From Paragonimus skrjabini miyazakii (taxonomy: Eukaryota > Platyhelminthes > Trematoda > Plagiorchiida > Troglotrematidae): a DNA stretch of 64,000 nt. Position numbers and translations under genes: made by a program. Under the pieces are notes generated by a model, which had not been told where the DNA came from, did not search any database, and saw only the letters and a list, made by a program, of their open reading frames with translations. How positions within the stretch are numbered: the first letter of the stretch is position 1; the number at the start of each line of letters is the position of its first letter. The stretch is taken from positions 158,221-222,220 of the forward strand of contig JTDE01000415.1 of NCBI GenBank assembly GCA_014338405.1, read 5' to 3'. Of this stretch, positions 52,428 through 64,000 are shown in pieces.

Positions 52428-54596
52428 AAAATCAAAATCCCCTACTACTCATCAGTATATTTTATGTCAAGTGGTACTTTGTGATATTGACAGTAACCCT
52501 AGTAAGATTATAATGTTACCACCATGTACTTCTGGTTTAATATTTCACAGGTGCCTCAAGTTCTGTACTGTGCGCTTTTAGATCCAGTTGCACGAGGTTT
52601 AACTGTTCCCTCCTTAAGAATAAACGAACCGCCCAAAAAGGTGTTTTCTTCTAGAAGACACTTCATGGTGATGAAGTACTGTGATATTAATTTGCATTCG
52701 TTATCTTCTTAACGTTTCAATGTTACCACTTCAACAAAATTAACAGTCGACCTGTAACACTCTAACTTCAGTTATACACTCTACACTCTTTACTTAAACT
52801 CTTCAGAATAAGGGAGTGATTGCACGTGTTTAACTGTGTAGAACTATGAAAAATATTATATTGTGTGATTTTTATTGTGAGTCCGTCATTTGATAACACT
52901 ACACTCATGTTCGTACGATTTTACTAGAGTCCTTCAAAGTCAGTGTTCAAAGTAAGATGGTTAGCAACGTCATTTTTGTTATCAGGCTGTCATGAAGAAA
53001 TGCACTATTTCCTGGGAAATCGCTTTCAAAACCAGCGACTTACTGCTGTTAAACGTTGATCCACTTCATAAATCAAGATACCACTGAGGGATAAATAACT
53101 TGCTCTCAAAAGTCACTGGACTGGCCATTCATCTGACTCGTCGCCTAAGTAAAACGAGATCACACATAGTTTATCCATCCACATTGGTGAGAAGAGATAC
53201 AATGGAAGAAACTTCGCCAAAAGAGAGTGTTTAACTAAATGTAATGAGAGTACTTAGGATAAAATGGACTAATCGATCTGATGGTCATTATGGAACTTGT
53301 CATCACCTAGTGCCTTCGTAAACGCATTGAAATAGGACCTACTAATCATGCAATATGTTCTTACATATTAAGCGAATCAGTTGCAAATTTGGAAAGAACA
53401 TAAGCCGAACAGTCAGGGGTAACTATATTAATCTGAAGGTGATATACCATTGGTCAAGTATACGAAATGTTAGTGAAAACAATGTGTGAAAACCAAAACA
53501 GAAATGAAATGGACACAGTCAAGGAGATAGAGTTCTGCGAAATTGTTTCTTCTCATATAAACAGGACTCCCCAATGCGATGTAGAGGTCTACTAAGTCGA
53601 ACGTCAGTGTAGGCGGGCTTGACTGATGCAAGAAGTGCGTTTGGTTTTGATACCCACTGACTGACTTGCCTATCTAAGTGACAACGGGAAGAATTTATTC
53701 ATATTTTCACTAGAAAGACCGAAGGTGAACTTAAAACAAGAATAAACAAACAGCACCTGAGAGTTACTCGATCTCCCTGAATCCAACTTGAATATTTCAT
53801 CATAGTCAGAGTTTTTCAATCGTCGATGATAAGCTAGACGGAAGTTACGCGATTTATTCTGACAAAACATGGAGACACTTCAGCAAGGACTGACACTTTT
53901 GCTGAAGCCAACGGAGGTACGAAGACCAAATGGGTCGTAGACAAAATCGACCGATTCAAATTCTGTGGCATACGGATGACGATCTTGCACCAACAAGCCT
54001 GAATCATATGAGTGGCTGAACGAACGGACTTTTCTGTCAGATCGTTTAACCCCTTCTGTCCTCCCCGAAAGTCACATGGCTGACAGACCTAACTGAGTGG
54101 GCGTACCGAGTTTACTTCACTTTCCTCTTGCAGATGCATCCAATCCCTCATATTCAGTGAGCAGAACGAACCAGCGACTACTCCTGCACGTTTAACTCAT
54201 GGTCTAGCACTTTCGGATTCGCTTGGATACTTACGTACAGTTATTTTTGGAAGCATGCTTTCCAGAAGGGAAACGTCACCAATGTCCATTATGGTCAACT
54301 GCTTATAAGTCGTTCTGAAGTGAAAGGCACTAGAATCTAGTCATACAAGTTTCCTACACATGTATTATTCACATTTTAACAGGTCGAATATTTTCCATTA
54401 TACCATTATACCACTTCAGAAGTTCAACTGTCTCTGATCCATAAACTAGGTAGTGTTTGAAGTCTACCGCATCAACTCAACCATCTAAGATCTTGTATGG
54501 CAAGTGCAGCAAAATACGCTTAGATAACTAACCGACCGATCAAGCATTGATAAATGGTGTAACAAACTGATCCTATTTCACTAAGTTCCATTTCTC
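52428..54596. other. 3' part of the intron, nothing recognised
   Basis: No coding domain was seen. It ends in the acceptor region of exon 2. Confidence 0.4.
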
Positions 54597-54613
54597 GTTT
54601 TCCGTTCCTTAGC
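54597..54613 (+). other. Splice acceptor of Hox4 exon 2
   Basis: The pyrimidine-rich TTTTCCGTTCCTTAG ends at 54612 and the exon begins CT at 54613, supplying bases 2-3 of codon 330. This phase-1 entry matches the exon 1 donor. The next AG downstream (54645-54646) would give the wrong phase. Confidence 0.8.
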
Positions 54614-55808
54614 TTCAAAACAATTACTACAAAAGAGTGCTCGCAGACAATTATCAAAGCAATCCTCTCAAACGTCAAATGCAAACAAGAGCCTTACGTC
54701 CGGGGTAACGAAACAGGTCACCAAGGAGACCAACCGAGAAAGCACTGGTTACATTCACGAGCGTGTCAACAGCAAAGCGTCTTCAACAAAATTCGATTTA
54801 GAGGATTCTCCTATTTGGACTGGTGACGATACAAGCGGAGATACCGGCGCGAACAGCTGTAAACAGTCTGCCGCTTTGGATGAAAATGGGTCGGACAGTG
54901 AGGATTTTACTTACCTTGGTCAAACGCACGATTCCAAACGTACACGAACAGCGTACACAAGGCAACAAATATTAGAACTTGAAAAAGAATTTCACTACAA
55001 CAAATATCTCACAAGAAAAAGACGTCTGGAGATCGCACATACATTAACTTTATCCGAAAGACAAATCAAAATATGGTTCCAAAATCGACGGATGAAATGG
55101 AAGAAGGAGCACCATCTTCCCGGTATGAAGCAACGTCTTATCGACTCACGTTCCCCGGTGACCGTGAGACCAAACATGTGCTCTCCTGTCAATGTCCAAA
55201 TTCCCCCAGTTCCGATGCAAAATTCTTTGCTATCTCAGGATTATCGATCCGTTATGGAACCTGGTGGTTGTAGGCTGCCTGTAGAGTTTTATTCCCCGTT
55301 AGCTAACAATTCCTTACCTTTGCCTTCAACTGATACTTGGGCGCATACCACTTTAGGCCATTCTTTGTCTTTCAATTCATCCAGTTTAGCACTGACTACC
55401 ATACCCAACATCATGTCACCTGGATCGAATCTTATGTACGCTCCAACTCAGTACAATTCCATGACTGATAATAGAAATCCACATACAGTCGCACGACCAA
55501 CCTACATGAGCGGTCAAGAACACCATATGTTACCAGACAACTGTTCCCTGGGATTACCTTCATCCCCGACATTAAGATTTGGTGTGCAGTCAACCCCTGA
55601 AGAAACCCCATCCATTAGGTTTGTGCCCAACTTGTCACATACGTACAACCATCTCACAGAAAACAAAACCGTACATCGATATCTGAATCTAACCAAGTCG
55701 CTGGCGTTGAACGTGATGGGTACAGAACCCTATGAGATGTGCAATCGTAGTAACGCTAGTGATAGCAGTTTGAGTAATGGTCAGAGTAGTAGAGACGCAG
55801 GTGAATGA
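54613..55808 (+). CDS. Hox4: Hox4/Deformed-class homeobox protein, exon 2 (linker, homeodomain, C-terminus)
   Basis: This exon encodes residues 330-727 and a TGA stop at 55806-55808. Residues 330-436 are a Ser/Lys/Thr-rich linker with an acidic stretch (DENGSDSEDF, 419-428) just before the homeodomain. The homeodomain (residues 437-496, bases 54933-55112) is complete at 60 residues: the N-terminal arm is SKRTRTAYTR, helix 1 contains LELEKEFHYN, helix 2 has LEIAHTLTLSER, and helix 3 has QIKIWFQNRRMKWKK with W48, F49, Q50, N51 and R53 intact, so DNA binding should be normal. RTAYTRQQ, EIAHTL and LSERQ, with HLPG after helix 3, point to Hox4/Deformed and not to Hox5/Scr or Antp. The C-terminal 231 residues are Pro/Ser/Asn-rich without a known domain. 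No canonical AATAAA was seen in the 700 bp after the stop. An AG|GTGAAT donor-like site overlaps the last codons (55800/55801), so a further exon cannot be excluded. Confidence 0.93.
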
Positions 55809-56489
55809 CGCTAATCTGTCTTTTCAACATTTATTGTAAATGTGCATATGATGATGGCCCATTCATTCATGTGAAAGACAATACCAGAACTTCACCAATC
55901 TGCTACCGTGTGCCCTTGAACTCCACCGTGCATTCCTTGTTACCAAACAGTTACTGAATATTCAGCAATACCACAAAGGTACTGAGTTGGAGCTTACCAA
56001 ATTTCAGGATTTCGTTAAAACAGAACCCATGTTTTATTACCAATGTGATTGAGAAATATTTTAAGCGCTGTACACACGAACACAAGTCATTCACTATTAT
56101 ACATCCTAAGTATGACACATTTTTGCTCGATGTTGTTCTAGATAATCCCAACAAATGACCAGATAAAGTGTACAACGTTTCATTGCATCATATCGGATGT
56201 AGTTTGAACTGAACAGTAGAGTCTGAGGAGAAGTGATATAGGATAACTGAGGCAGTTCGGTCAGTAAAACAGCTGTGACAAGTTAGTAGGGCAAATGTTG
56301 TTCGCCTTCATGGCAATCAATGTTTCTGACTCAAATGGAGAGTTTTTATTCCAAGTGCTACCAAATTGACGTGTTCATGTTAACGTTGACTTCGAATTAG
56401 CATGCATTGTTAAGGTGGGTGCGCATAAACTGATTCACGGTTATTTGACGCTTGTTGTGATTTGAAACATTGAGTTCCCTTTATCCAGT
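55809..56489 (+). other. Hox4 3' flank / probable 3' UTR
   Basis: AT-rich sequence after the stop. Only variant poly(A) signals (AGATAAA at about 56160, AGTAAA near 56265) were seen, so the transcript end is uncertain. Confidence 0.4.
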
Positions 56490-56980
56490 TCATTAAGACG
56501 GCAAGAAGACATACATTACGAGATGCAAGCATTTCGTTTATTCTCATCAGTCGAATACATAAAACATTCAGTTATATAAGTTAAGGGTATGGTGACAAAG
56601 CAATGAAATGAACGAAAATCACATGGCAGCAGTCAGGGTTCACTGTCACGGTAACCAAATTTATTGCATCGGCACCTGTGTTGACCCCGTCACTTCGTTC
56701 ATGGTCCTATTGCGCAACCGCAACCCTAAGCTGTTGGCGTTCTCCGAGGCATTGTTGGTTAAGCGTCACGCACCGGCCCTGTGTTAGCAACAGGTGTTGA
56801 CGCAATCAATTTGGTTACCGTGACAGTGAACCCTGATTACTCCCATGTTGATGTTCGTTCATTTCACTGTTTTATCGCCATGCGCTTAACCTATATAACT
56901 GAATGTTTTATATAATCGACTGATGAGAATAAACGAAATACTTGCATCTCGCAATGTATGTCTTCTTACCCTCTTAATGA
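56490..56980 (+). mobile_element. Penelope-like 3'-end element with 193-bp inverted arms
   Basis: The left arm (56490-56682) and right arm (56788-56980) are near-identical inverted copies: AAGAAGACATACATT faces AATGTATGTCTTCTT at the outer ends, and GGTTCACTGTCACGGTAACC faces its complement at the inner ends. The 105-bp centre translates in part to VDPVTSFMVLLRNRNPK, then LLAFSEALLVK, with stops nearby. This is the same post-GIY-YIG endonuclease segment seen in the 49.8-kb copy. No intact protein remains. The element lies 0.7 kb downstream of the Hox stop codon. Confidence 0.7.
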
Positions 56981-59757
56981 GTGTATTATGATGTAAAGAA
57001 ATAGTTGACGGTGGGGATAATTAACTGTGCGCTTAGAGGAAATTCATTGCGGTGTTGAAGTCAGCAACCATCCCATCATCTTTGTTTCAGGCCAAAATCA
57101 ATTTTTTTACCTTTATCTTTAAAATGCCAAGTAGCTACGTAATAAACCCATGGTTAACATCGGGGACCACTATGTAAGTATATGCACCTGTTTGTCTAAC
57201 TGCCGTTTACTGTCGTATCGACATACCTTGTGGACACTTCACTGTTGTAAAGCATAATCTATCCGTGAGATTCGAGCATTCGACCAGTCGTTTACTTCGG
57301 TCTGGAAAACATTTGAGACATTGTCTAGAGTGGCCACAAGCACGAGGATAACGTCATTGCTCAATTATAAGTCGTCACAAACATGTTTGCTATGTTTACT
57401 CTCCCATGACGTTATCTAACGTTGCATCTAGAAAATCACATTAGGTTGGAATTAACTTGGACTAGAAACGCCGAAGGTAAATGAAGTCTTTATCTCAAGC
57501 CTTCGACACGCCATCCACTTTTATGGGCACGACCGCAAACACGTCATAGAGCTTTGTGCCTGATGCTCATTTTCGCACGCCTTTCTTGCGCTATCGATTT
57601 CTTTGGGCTTGAACCTGTTTTCTCAAGCTCTTCATCGTTTCTTTGGCTTACTTGGGCTGACTTCCGGTCCCAAAATACGACGCCGTAGGAATGCCGGTTT
57701 TACATCTTTGATCTTCTCGTTACCTTGTTGGTCAGTTGGCCGGTTGGTGGTTGTCCCGTGTGACAAGGTGACTGTTTGCATGCGTTTCGCTCATGCGACC
57801 GGTCATGTTTGTGTGGTTGTACACACATGTATATCGCAGTACACACGCTTATGCGTTTTTGTGTATTGCTGTGTGACTGTCTGCGGACCTCGGACTTAGT
57901 TGACCGTAAGTTCATGATTGTTCAGTGCAAATTGCCAAACGAGGCACTATTGTGCGTTTCTGCCTGAAAGTGCGCACGAGAGCTTTTTGACTAGCGTCAA
58001 CCCAATTTGACAAGCTTAAAGCCTTTCTAACCCGCGAGAACTCCGCCTATGTTCAAAGAATTCTTGTGGTGACACTTCCCAGTTCATAGGTATGCATACT
58101 TACGTGTATACACATGTATAGCTACATACGCACAAAAATCGAGTAAACAGATTCAAATGCAGCAAATACTTTTGAACAAAAAACGACCAATCTGTTAATC
58201 AAAACCACGTGCATTTCTGTTAAATAGGTGTTGCGGGCTAGACCAGTTACCTCAGCCGACTGTCAACTTTTCAGGGCATCCAAGTGACAAGCAATGGCAG
58301 TGAGAGTGAGGACAACAGGAAGGGGTACGTTGAACGAAACGAACACATTTAGTGCGCTTTGGCAACGCATCAAAACGAGTATTACCTATACAAAACCTAG
58401 TGAGCGGGACGCAACAAAGTAAATTCGGTGCTCTACCATCTAACTTGAGCCTGTCTACGAATACCAACTGACCGACATTCGAAGTGTTGGAAGGTGGCGG
58501 AGGGTGAACACACGGAAGTCGCATTCGTTAGCATTTTTTCCACTTTGTGTCAGTCGGCCAAACTGAACTTCAACGGTTCGCTTGATTGCTGTCCACTGTC
58601 ATTTCTGTCAAATGGGGCAACGTTAGAGTAATGTCACTTCGAAGCTGTGCTTTGTTCCAAATTGAATCAAGAAAGTATACGGAATTAATGAGTAGTACCT
58701 AAAAATCGGCTTAACATTAAACACTGATTTTGTCAATTAATAATTGAGTAAAAGGAAATGAAGTCAGACGGCCATTAGATCTTAAGGGGACTTTTAATAG
58801 CTTTATCTTTAAATTAACTGAGAACATCCTAACAATTGATATGTACCCCCAACTTTAACAATAGTTCGTTTATGACGCTGAAGTTTAGTCGTGTGAAACA
58901 AATTGTTTAACAACCCTCACGATATTATTCGGATTAAGAGTTAATCTCTTTGAGCAACTCTTCAAGCGACAGTAACTAAAACGGCGGTAGGAACAATCCA
59001 CAAAAAGTGGACTGTGGATGCGAATCAGTTTCCGGAACTAACTATATCCACCCGTTTGCTACAAATCATTTCGATGGATTAAATTATGAAACCTGCTTTT
59101 AAAGAGTTTACATTTTCTGACTGGTGCAAAACCTGTTGAATACCACGCATGTCGAGCGGTACAGACAAGTGAAATGGATGTACTCATCACATGGACCCTT
59201 ACCCACAAACGTGTGTGACAGTGACTTAAATGGACACAGTCCACCCATCACTGGCTAATCACTACGGCTGGCGCGTGCGCCATTTTCACACATTCGCCAA
59301 CACTTTTATCCCATGGAAATTGTAGGCTATGATCCGCCACATCAGCCACGGTCCGTATTGATCAGTTTTGTTTTTCGCGTGTAATTCACTTCGCTTGTAT
59401 TGCCTTAAACGTCTAATGGGAAGAGTAGAAAAACGAGCAAAAATAACCTTTTTATTAGGACTACCACCCTATTAATTCATACACACATGAATTAGTTCTT
59501 ATAGTACAGCCACATCGGTCACATGATTCAGGTCAATCACACAAAATACATAAGGCAAGTAGATAATTTCAGGTGAAAAACAAAACAAGCAATGAAATAT
59601 CGTAACGGATACAAGGTGTCACTAGTCCATGAAATTTGGAATATTTTCATTTTTACAGACTTCAATTTAAGAGGTCCACAAATTTAAAACCAAACAAATG
59701 GTGTAAACTGCTTTTAAGTAAATGCTATACTATAAATGTTAAGCAAAGTTAATAACG
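56981..59757. other. Intergenic, with GC-richer patches at 57500-58620
   Basis: No gene was recognised. The CG- and GT-rich stretches at 57500-57970 and 58230-58620 produce short frames on both strands with no domain. They resemble in composition the block upstream of the Hox gene and may be regulatory or an unrecognised repeat. Confidence 0.4.
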
Positions 59758-59759
59758 TT

Positions 59760-59799
<40 letters not shown>

Positions 59800-59818
59800 C
59801 GTCGTCGTCGTCGTCGTA
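59758..59818. repeat. Compound trinucleotide microsatellite (TGT)n(CGT)n
   Basis: About thirteen TGT units run directly into about six CGT units, the largest microsatellite in the window. Confidence 0.95.
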
Positions 59819-62800
59819 GGAACTCACAAGAATCAATTCAGTCTGATCACACATGGCTTGCGACTAAACTGGAGTTTCCCGGAAATGAAGAAATTCTCCA
59901 CTTGTTTTGAGACGTAGCATTTACTTACCGTTTAATGGTTGATTAGCCCCATGCTACAAGAGAACCCAAGTAATAAGTGACCCATTAAAAAGATATGACT
60001 TGCTATGTTTCATGAAGTACATCGGATTATTGTGTGTCGCCTCTCATTTCGGTTAGGGGCATGGGTTCGCCAGTTAACAACGGACAGTTGTCGATGGAAC
60101 CAGCGATTTTACCCAGAACATCTGTGAACCGTGCTCACACTTGAACGTACTATCAGAGTGAGGGCAAGACAAGCCGTTGAGAGCTAGTTTCTTGTGGAGT
60201 TGGAAGTCACACGTTTGAAAATCTCCCAGACAATTTTGCGTGGTACTGCCAATTCTATAGGTTTACAGCGAGCTCGCCTCCTGTGGGTAAGCGTTTTCTC
60301 TAGCTCATCGGCAAAAGTGATCGTCCACAACGTCGATTCACCAACGTAGTGTTGGTTTCACCGAATTTTTTGCCGCCTATCCGACTGCACCTTGAGGAAT
60401 GCCATCTCCCTAGACTGTTCCTTTACAGTGGACGATGATCGAACGAAATGGTGAACGAATGTTTTAAATACAAAGTATTTTAAGATAAATAATCATATTG
60501 TTGCAGTCATAGGTGGGTAGGCGATGGTGGTGGATAAACAACTGTCACACAGGATCTCTGCTTTCACATTCCGACAGACACTTCCGTCAGTCCCCTTCTA
60601 ACGGCAGTGTTGGACCCTCAGTCTTTACTTCCCTTGGTTCGAGCAGCGACTTGAAGTCAATTCCCAATGAGGTCAATACGCGTACAGTTAATGGTATTTA
60701 ATTGGAACGAAACGAACATTCACTACTTGATTCCAGGTGAGCCAGTTGAAAAGTTTGTGAGAACATGAAGCCAACCGGGTTCAAACGGCGCTCGTTTGCA
60801 AAAGATATTTTCTAACACAGAAGTCTAACACCCGTTGTGCCTGAGATCGTCCCACTTGCTGCAGAGTATTAATATGAATTTCTGACTTCTAACCTAATAG
60901 GATAAGTGGTTCTCGGTTGTTTTATTTCACTGAAGGAACGCAAAGTGAAGCTATGGCTATAGTGTATGAAAGAACATTCTGAACAAATGAAGACGGAACT
61001 ACTGACACCTGGGTGCGAAACAATAACAACAGCAAATTTAGCAACTTTACAAGCCAGAACAGTTCTCATATATTTTGGTTAGCACTTTGCTATCTGAAAT
61101 ATCGCATCAATAACAATAAACCTTCGCCAATCAGACTGTACAGAGAATTATTTCAACACGATGCACTACTCCAGCCTAGTTTTGACTAGCAGGAGATAGT
61201 GGTCTAACCTAAAAAGTCTTGTGCGTGTTTTAATCCACGCACCAAAACTGTGCCTAACAGGTAATAGTAATAATAATATTGTCTAAGTACACATGATTAC
61301 AGGCAACTAAAAGCTGTCTGTCGAATGTAAAAATGGGGGAATCTTTGAGAGGAAGTTTATTTACCTTCTCGGGTATAAAAATGTATACAACTGGGTCTCT
61401 TTTTTCTTGACGGTATGCCTTCCGAACTTTGAATTTAGAGTATACCATCGACTGGTTACGCTCATTTCTTGATAGACTGAACACCGCGACGGACATCTTT
61501 GTTTAACTCGCGTTATTTCTGACTCGACTTCCTTTTGATTTCTACATCCACTATGATCATGCATCCTATGCACATGCTTCCAGTACTGTGTATCGTCCCC
61601 GCTGTAGTTTGCAGTCTGCTGATTATTTTTTCATTTTCAGAACAAGCACCCATCTGACGGAGAGCGTCAGTGCTTACTTGACACAGCTCTAACCTGTTAA
61701 CTGAGACCCACTCGATCATTCTGACTGAAAGTACATTCAGTGGTATGTTTATGCGACCTTGAGGCTACAACAATGGGTGACGTGCTAATGACGTAAACCT
61801 GGCCATTGAATTCAAAAACAAGTGTTCTGACAAGTTGGTTACGGTTGTGCCAGTTGAGGTGATTGCCTGTAGTAAATAATAACATGAGATAAAATTGGAA
61901 AACAAAGTAAACGGTTACATTCTGCTGGACCATAAAAATGTATTTAGTGAATAATACACTTAAAAGTACATATTAATAATGAAAACACTCTACCGGATAA
62001 ACAAACACAGATTTGACGCATGAAAATTGAGCAGTATTCATATATCTCAACAACTTGTTACTCGTTAGTTCTTGCACTCCATTCTTCTGGATGATGATGG
62101 TAAACGGAATGTTAATCCATAATCTCTTCCTGCTATAATGACGTGTGTAAGAGGAATTCACCGTCTCAGGTTCCTCGAGAAACAAAGATTAAAATATTGA
62201 AGGATCAACACGTTTAGCAGTATGTTAAATAACTCGGCCGAAAGCGGATTGTGAAGGGTTCTAACAAACAGTTCCCAAACCGAGCATTACTAACCAAAAA
62301 AAGCTACTTCGACAGTGTCACTTCTCTGAATGTTCATTTCAATGATAGTCTGACATGCAAAATCGGGAGGAAGATGAAAATAGGGGGTAAGTATCCTATG
62401 CAACTACCGTCCTAACCTCACTTGATCATTATTTCGCCAAAGCATCTGCAACAGTAGAATATAGGATGGCTTCCCAATAATGTCCACAGTTATTCAGAGA
62501 CTTAAAGCTGTGGGCACATTTTATGCCGTTGTTTTCGTTCTTCAGACCCCACGGCTTTAGTTTTATTAGTGTATCACAATAACATCTGCTGTCCTTAGAT
62601 CTCGATATCCTTGAAATAAACAAAGCGGTCACCTGATCTACATGGTTCCCAAATATAAATCTGCAGGTGTTTTCAGGACGGAGTAAACGGTGCCCATGAC
62701 CTTGTTAAAGCGCACTTACTTGGACCTTCTAGATCGCGAGTTACAATGTTTTCAGTTGGTTATCATTTCGTACTCAACCAATTTGGTACAAGTTCCGATC

Positions 62801-63078
62801 CAAAAATTTGGTGAGTTTTTGGAAGCTGTCTTATTGCATACGCCGTATCTCCCAACTGACAGCCTGGTTGTTAATGTCAGATGATCAGTAACGCTAAACT
62901 AATTGGCATTCTGTCCTTCCTTCCCCTGGTGAACTCAACATTGACAGTTCCAGCATGCTAAATGCTGATCCTGGCTAACGGCAACAATGTCTGTTGAAAA
63001 CCGAATAAAGAATTTCATCCGCCAGCTGACACATCTCTGAGCAGCGCGACGAAATTATCAATAAAAATCTCACCGTGA
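59819..63078. other. Intergenic, no supported gene
   Basis: A Ser-rich 62-codon frame at 60513-60701 has protein-like composition but no domain, and splice phases at its edges do not fit. The other frames look like chance. Confidence 0.4.
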
Positions 63079-64000
63079 TTCATCATCATCATCATAGACA
63101 ACAATACATCAGTGGTTCACACTGATGCTAAACCGCCACACAACCACGAAGAAGAAACAGCAAACCCTGTATAGGTGGAGAGAAGAAGAAAAAGGGAATG
63201 GGAGGGGACCTAACCACTAAAATATAGCTACGTCTACATTCAAACATACAACATCAAGGCACCTACACCTTGCAAACAAACAACCGAGCTGTAAGTGAAA
63301 GTAAGGCGTCATCAGCAAGAAAACTTCCCTACGGCTTTCACTGCCCGCGTCATTAAGTGCACTCACTTCACAGACAACTCGACCGAACAACGACAACATT
63401 CACGCCACTGAGCTCGGTTAGCCGCCATCTCACCTAACGTCTCAAGCCACTGACTCTGCGAGTCGCTAGGGCCCCAGCCCGGAAGACGAACCCGATCTAC
63501 AGTGACCAACCCCTTCGTGAACGATTTCATTTGTCTACACCAGGTCATCATCTGTCCACCTCGCACCTTGCGCCAATCGACCGCAGTGTCCATAAACAGT
63601 GCTTGGTGTGACAGACGACTGGCTGGCATCCTTAGTATCTGGCCTAACCATCTAAGTCTGTGCACGTGTAAGGACTGAACGAAAGAACTCGTTTAACAAT
63701 CAGTGCGAAACACCCGCTTCCTAACCATCCGGTTACTCATTCGTTGGTGCCACCCGATACGAACGATTGAACGCAGACATCGGTGGTCAAACATCTGAAG
63801 ACGGTTCAGGTCTTCTACCCTGAGTGGCCAGGTTTCGCTGCCCTATAGTAATACAGCCCTCACTGTTGTTTGATATGCGCGACCCTTAAGCTTCAAACAG
63901 ATACCTTTCTGTTGTCATAAGTGCCTCATATTAATAAAGACCGCTCTAGTCTCGGGAATACGCGCCTCTGTTTCATTCACTACACCTCCGCCGCCGCTGA
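63079..64000 (-). mobile_element. Degenerate RTE/CR1-like LINE, reverse transcriptase C-terminal region, running off the window
   Basis: Read on the minus strand from 64000, the translation gives IPETRAVFINMRHL, a stop, KLKGRAYQTTVRAVLL, a stop, GSETWPLRVEDLNRLQMFDH, then RCLRSIVRIGWHQR. A separate open frame (63665-63363) follows: HRLRWLGQILRMPASRLS, then LPGWGPSDS, then WLETLGEM. These are the same blocks in the same order as in the copy at 11829-12605. At least two codons have become stops (one at a Trp position, one at a Tyr position), so this copy is older or relaxed. Its 3' end is marked by an ATG run on the minus strand (63079-63094), as in the other copy. The 5' part lies beyond the window. 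Confidence 0.85.

Larger units (their letters stand above)
5170..54612 (+). other. Hox4 intron 1, 49,443 bp, phase 1
   Basis: The intron runs from the GTGAGT donor at 5170 to the TTCCTTAG acceptor ending at 54612, and separates the hexapeptide exon from the homeobox exon. A single intron in this position is common among Hox genes; the length is what stands out. It carries LINE, Penelope-like and SINE remnants, mostly degenerate. The acceptor is preceded by a pyrimidine-rich tract (about 54588-54610). A possible branch site, TAACTAAC, lies further upstream near 54524. Confidence 0.85.

Noticed and set aside
5170..54612. mir-10, which lies near Hox4 in many animals
   Set aside because: No match to the conserved mature core (CCTGTAGA followed by YCCGA) was seen on either strand; the CCTGTAG words found continue differently.

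Overview
The window is eukaryotic and looks like a fragment of a flatworm genome, most likely a non-schistosome trematode (inference). The evidence is a split Hox gene with consensus GT-AG splice signals, a long AT-rich intron, and remnants of non-LTR (RTE/CR1-like) and Penelope-like retroelements plus tRNA-derived SINEs. There is no sign of dense prokaryotic gene packing, and almost every other open frame looks like chance.

The one convincing gene is a plus-strand Hox4/Deformed-class homeobox gene in two exons. Exon 1 (4182-5169) encodes residues 1-329 plus the first base of codon 330 and ends just after the YPWM hexapeptide. A phase-1 intron of 49,443 bp (5170-54612) follows. Exon 2 (54613-55808) encodes the rest of a predicted 727-residue protein, including a 60-residue homeodomain at residues 437-496. 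Donor and acceptor phases match exactly. The hexapeptide-homeodomain linker is 113 residues, far longer than is usual for Hox4 proteins.

Layout: 1-52 is the 3' end of a SINE. 53-4181 is 5' flank, with a distinctly more GC-rich block (about 3111-4181) directly upstream of the start codon. 5170-54612 is the intron. It holds a 5'-truncated LINE (11829-12605, minus strand), several tRNA-derived SINE copies (about 15.6, 25.9, 36.4, 41.4 and 52.1 kb; the last two are fold-back forms with inverted arms), a Penelope-like reverse-transcriptase remnant (42.65-43.07 kb), a Penelope-like 3'-end remnant with inverted arms (49.8-50.2 kb), two strong hairpins (18.58 and 24.32 kb) and a candidate orphan exon (47.33-47.61 kb). 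55809-64000 is 3' flank. It holds a second Penelope-like inverted-arm element with 193-bp arms (56490-56980), GC-richer patches, a compound TGT/CGT microsatellite (59758-59818) and a second copy of the same LINE type (63079 to the window edge).

No second Hox gene and no mir-10 mature sequence was seen, so the window gives no evidence of a compact Hox cluster here. All calls are from reading the sequence; no database search was possible.
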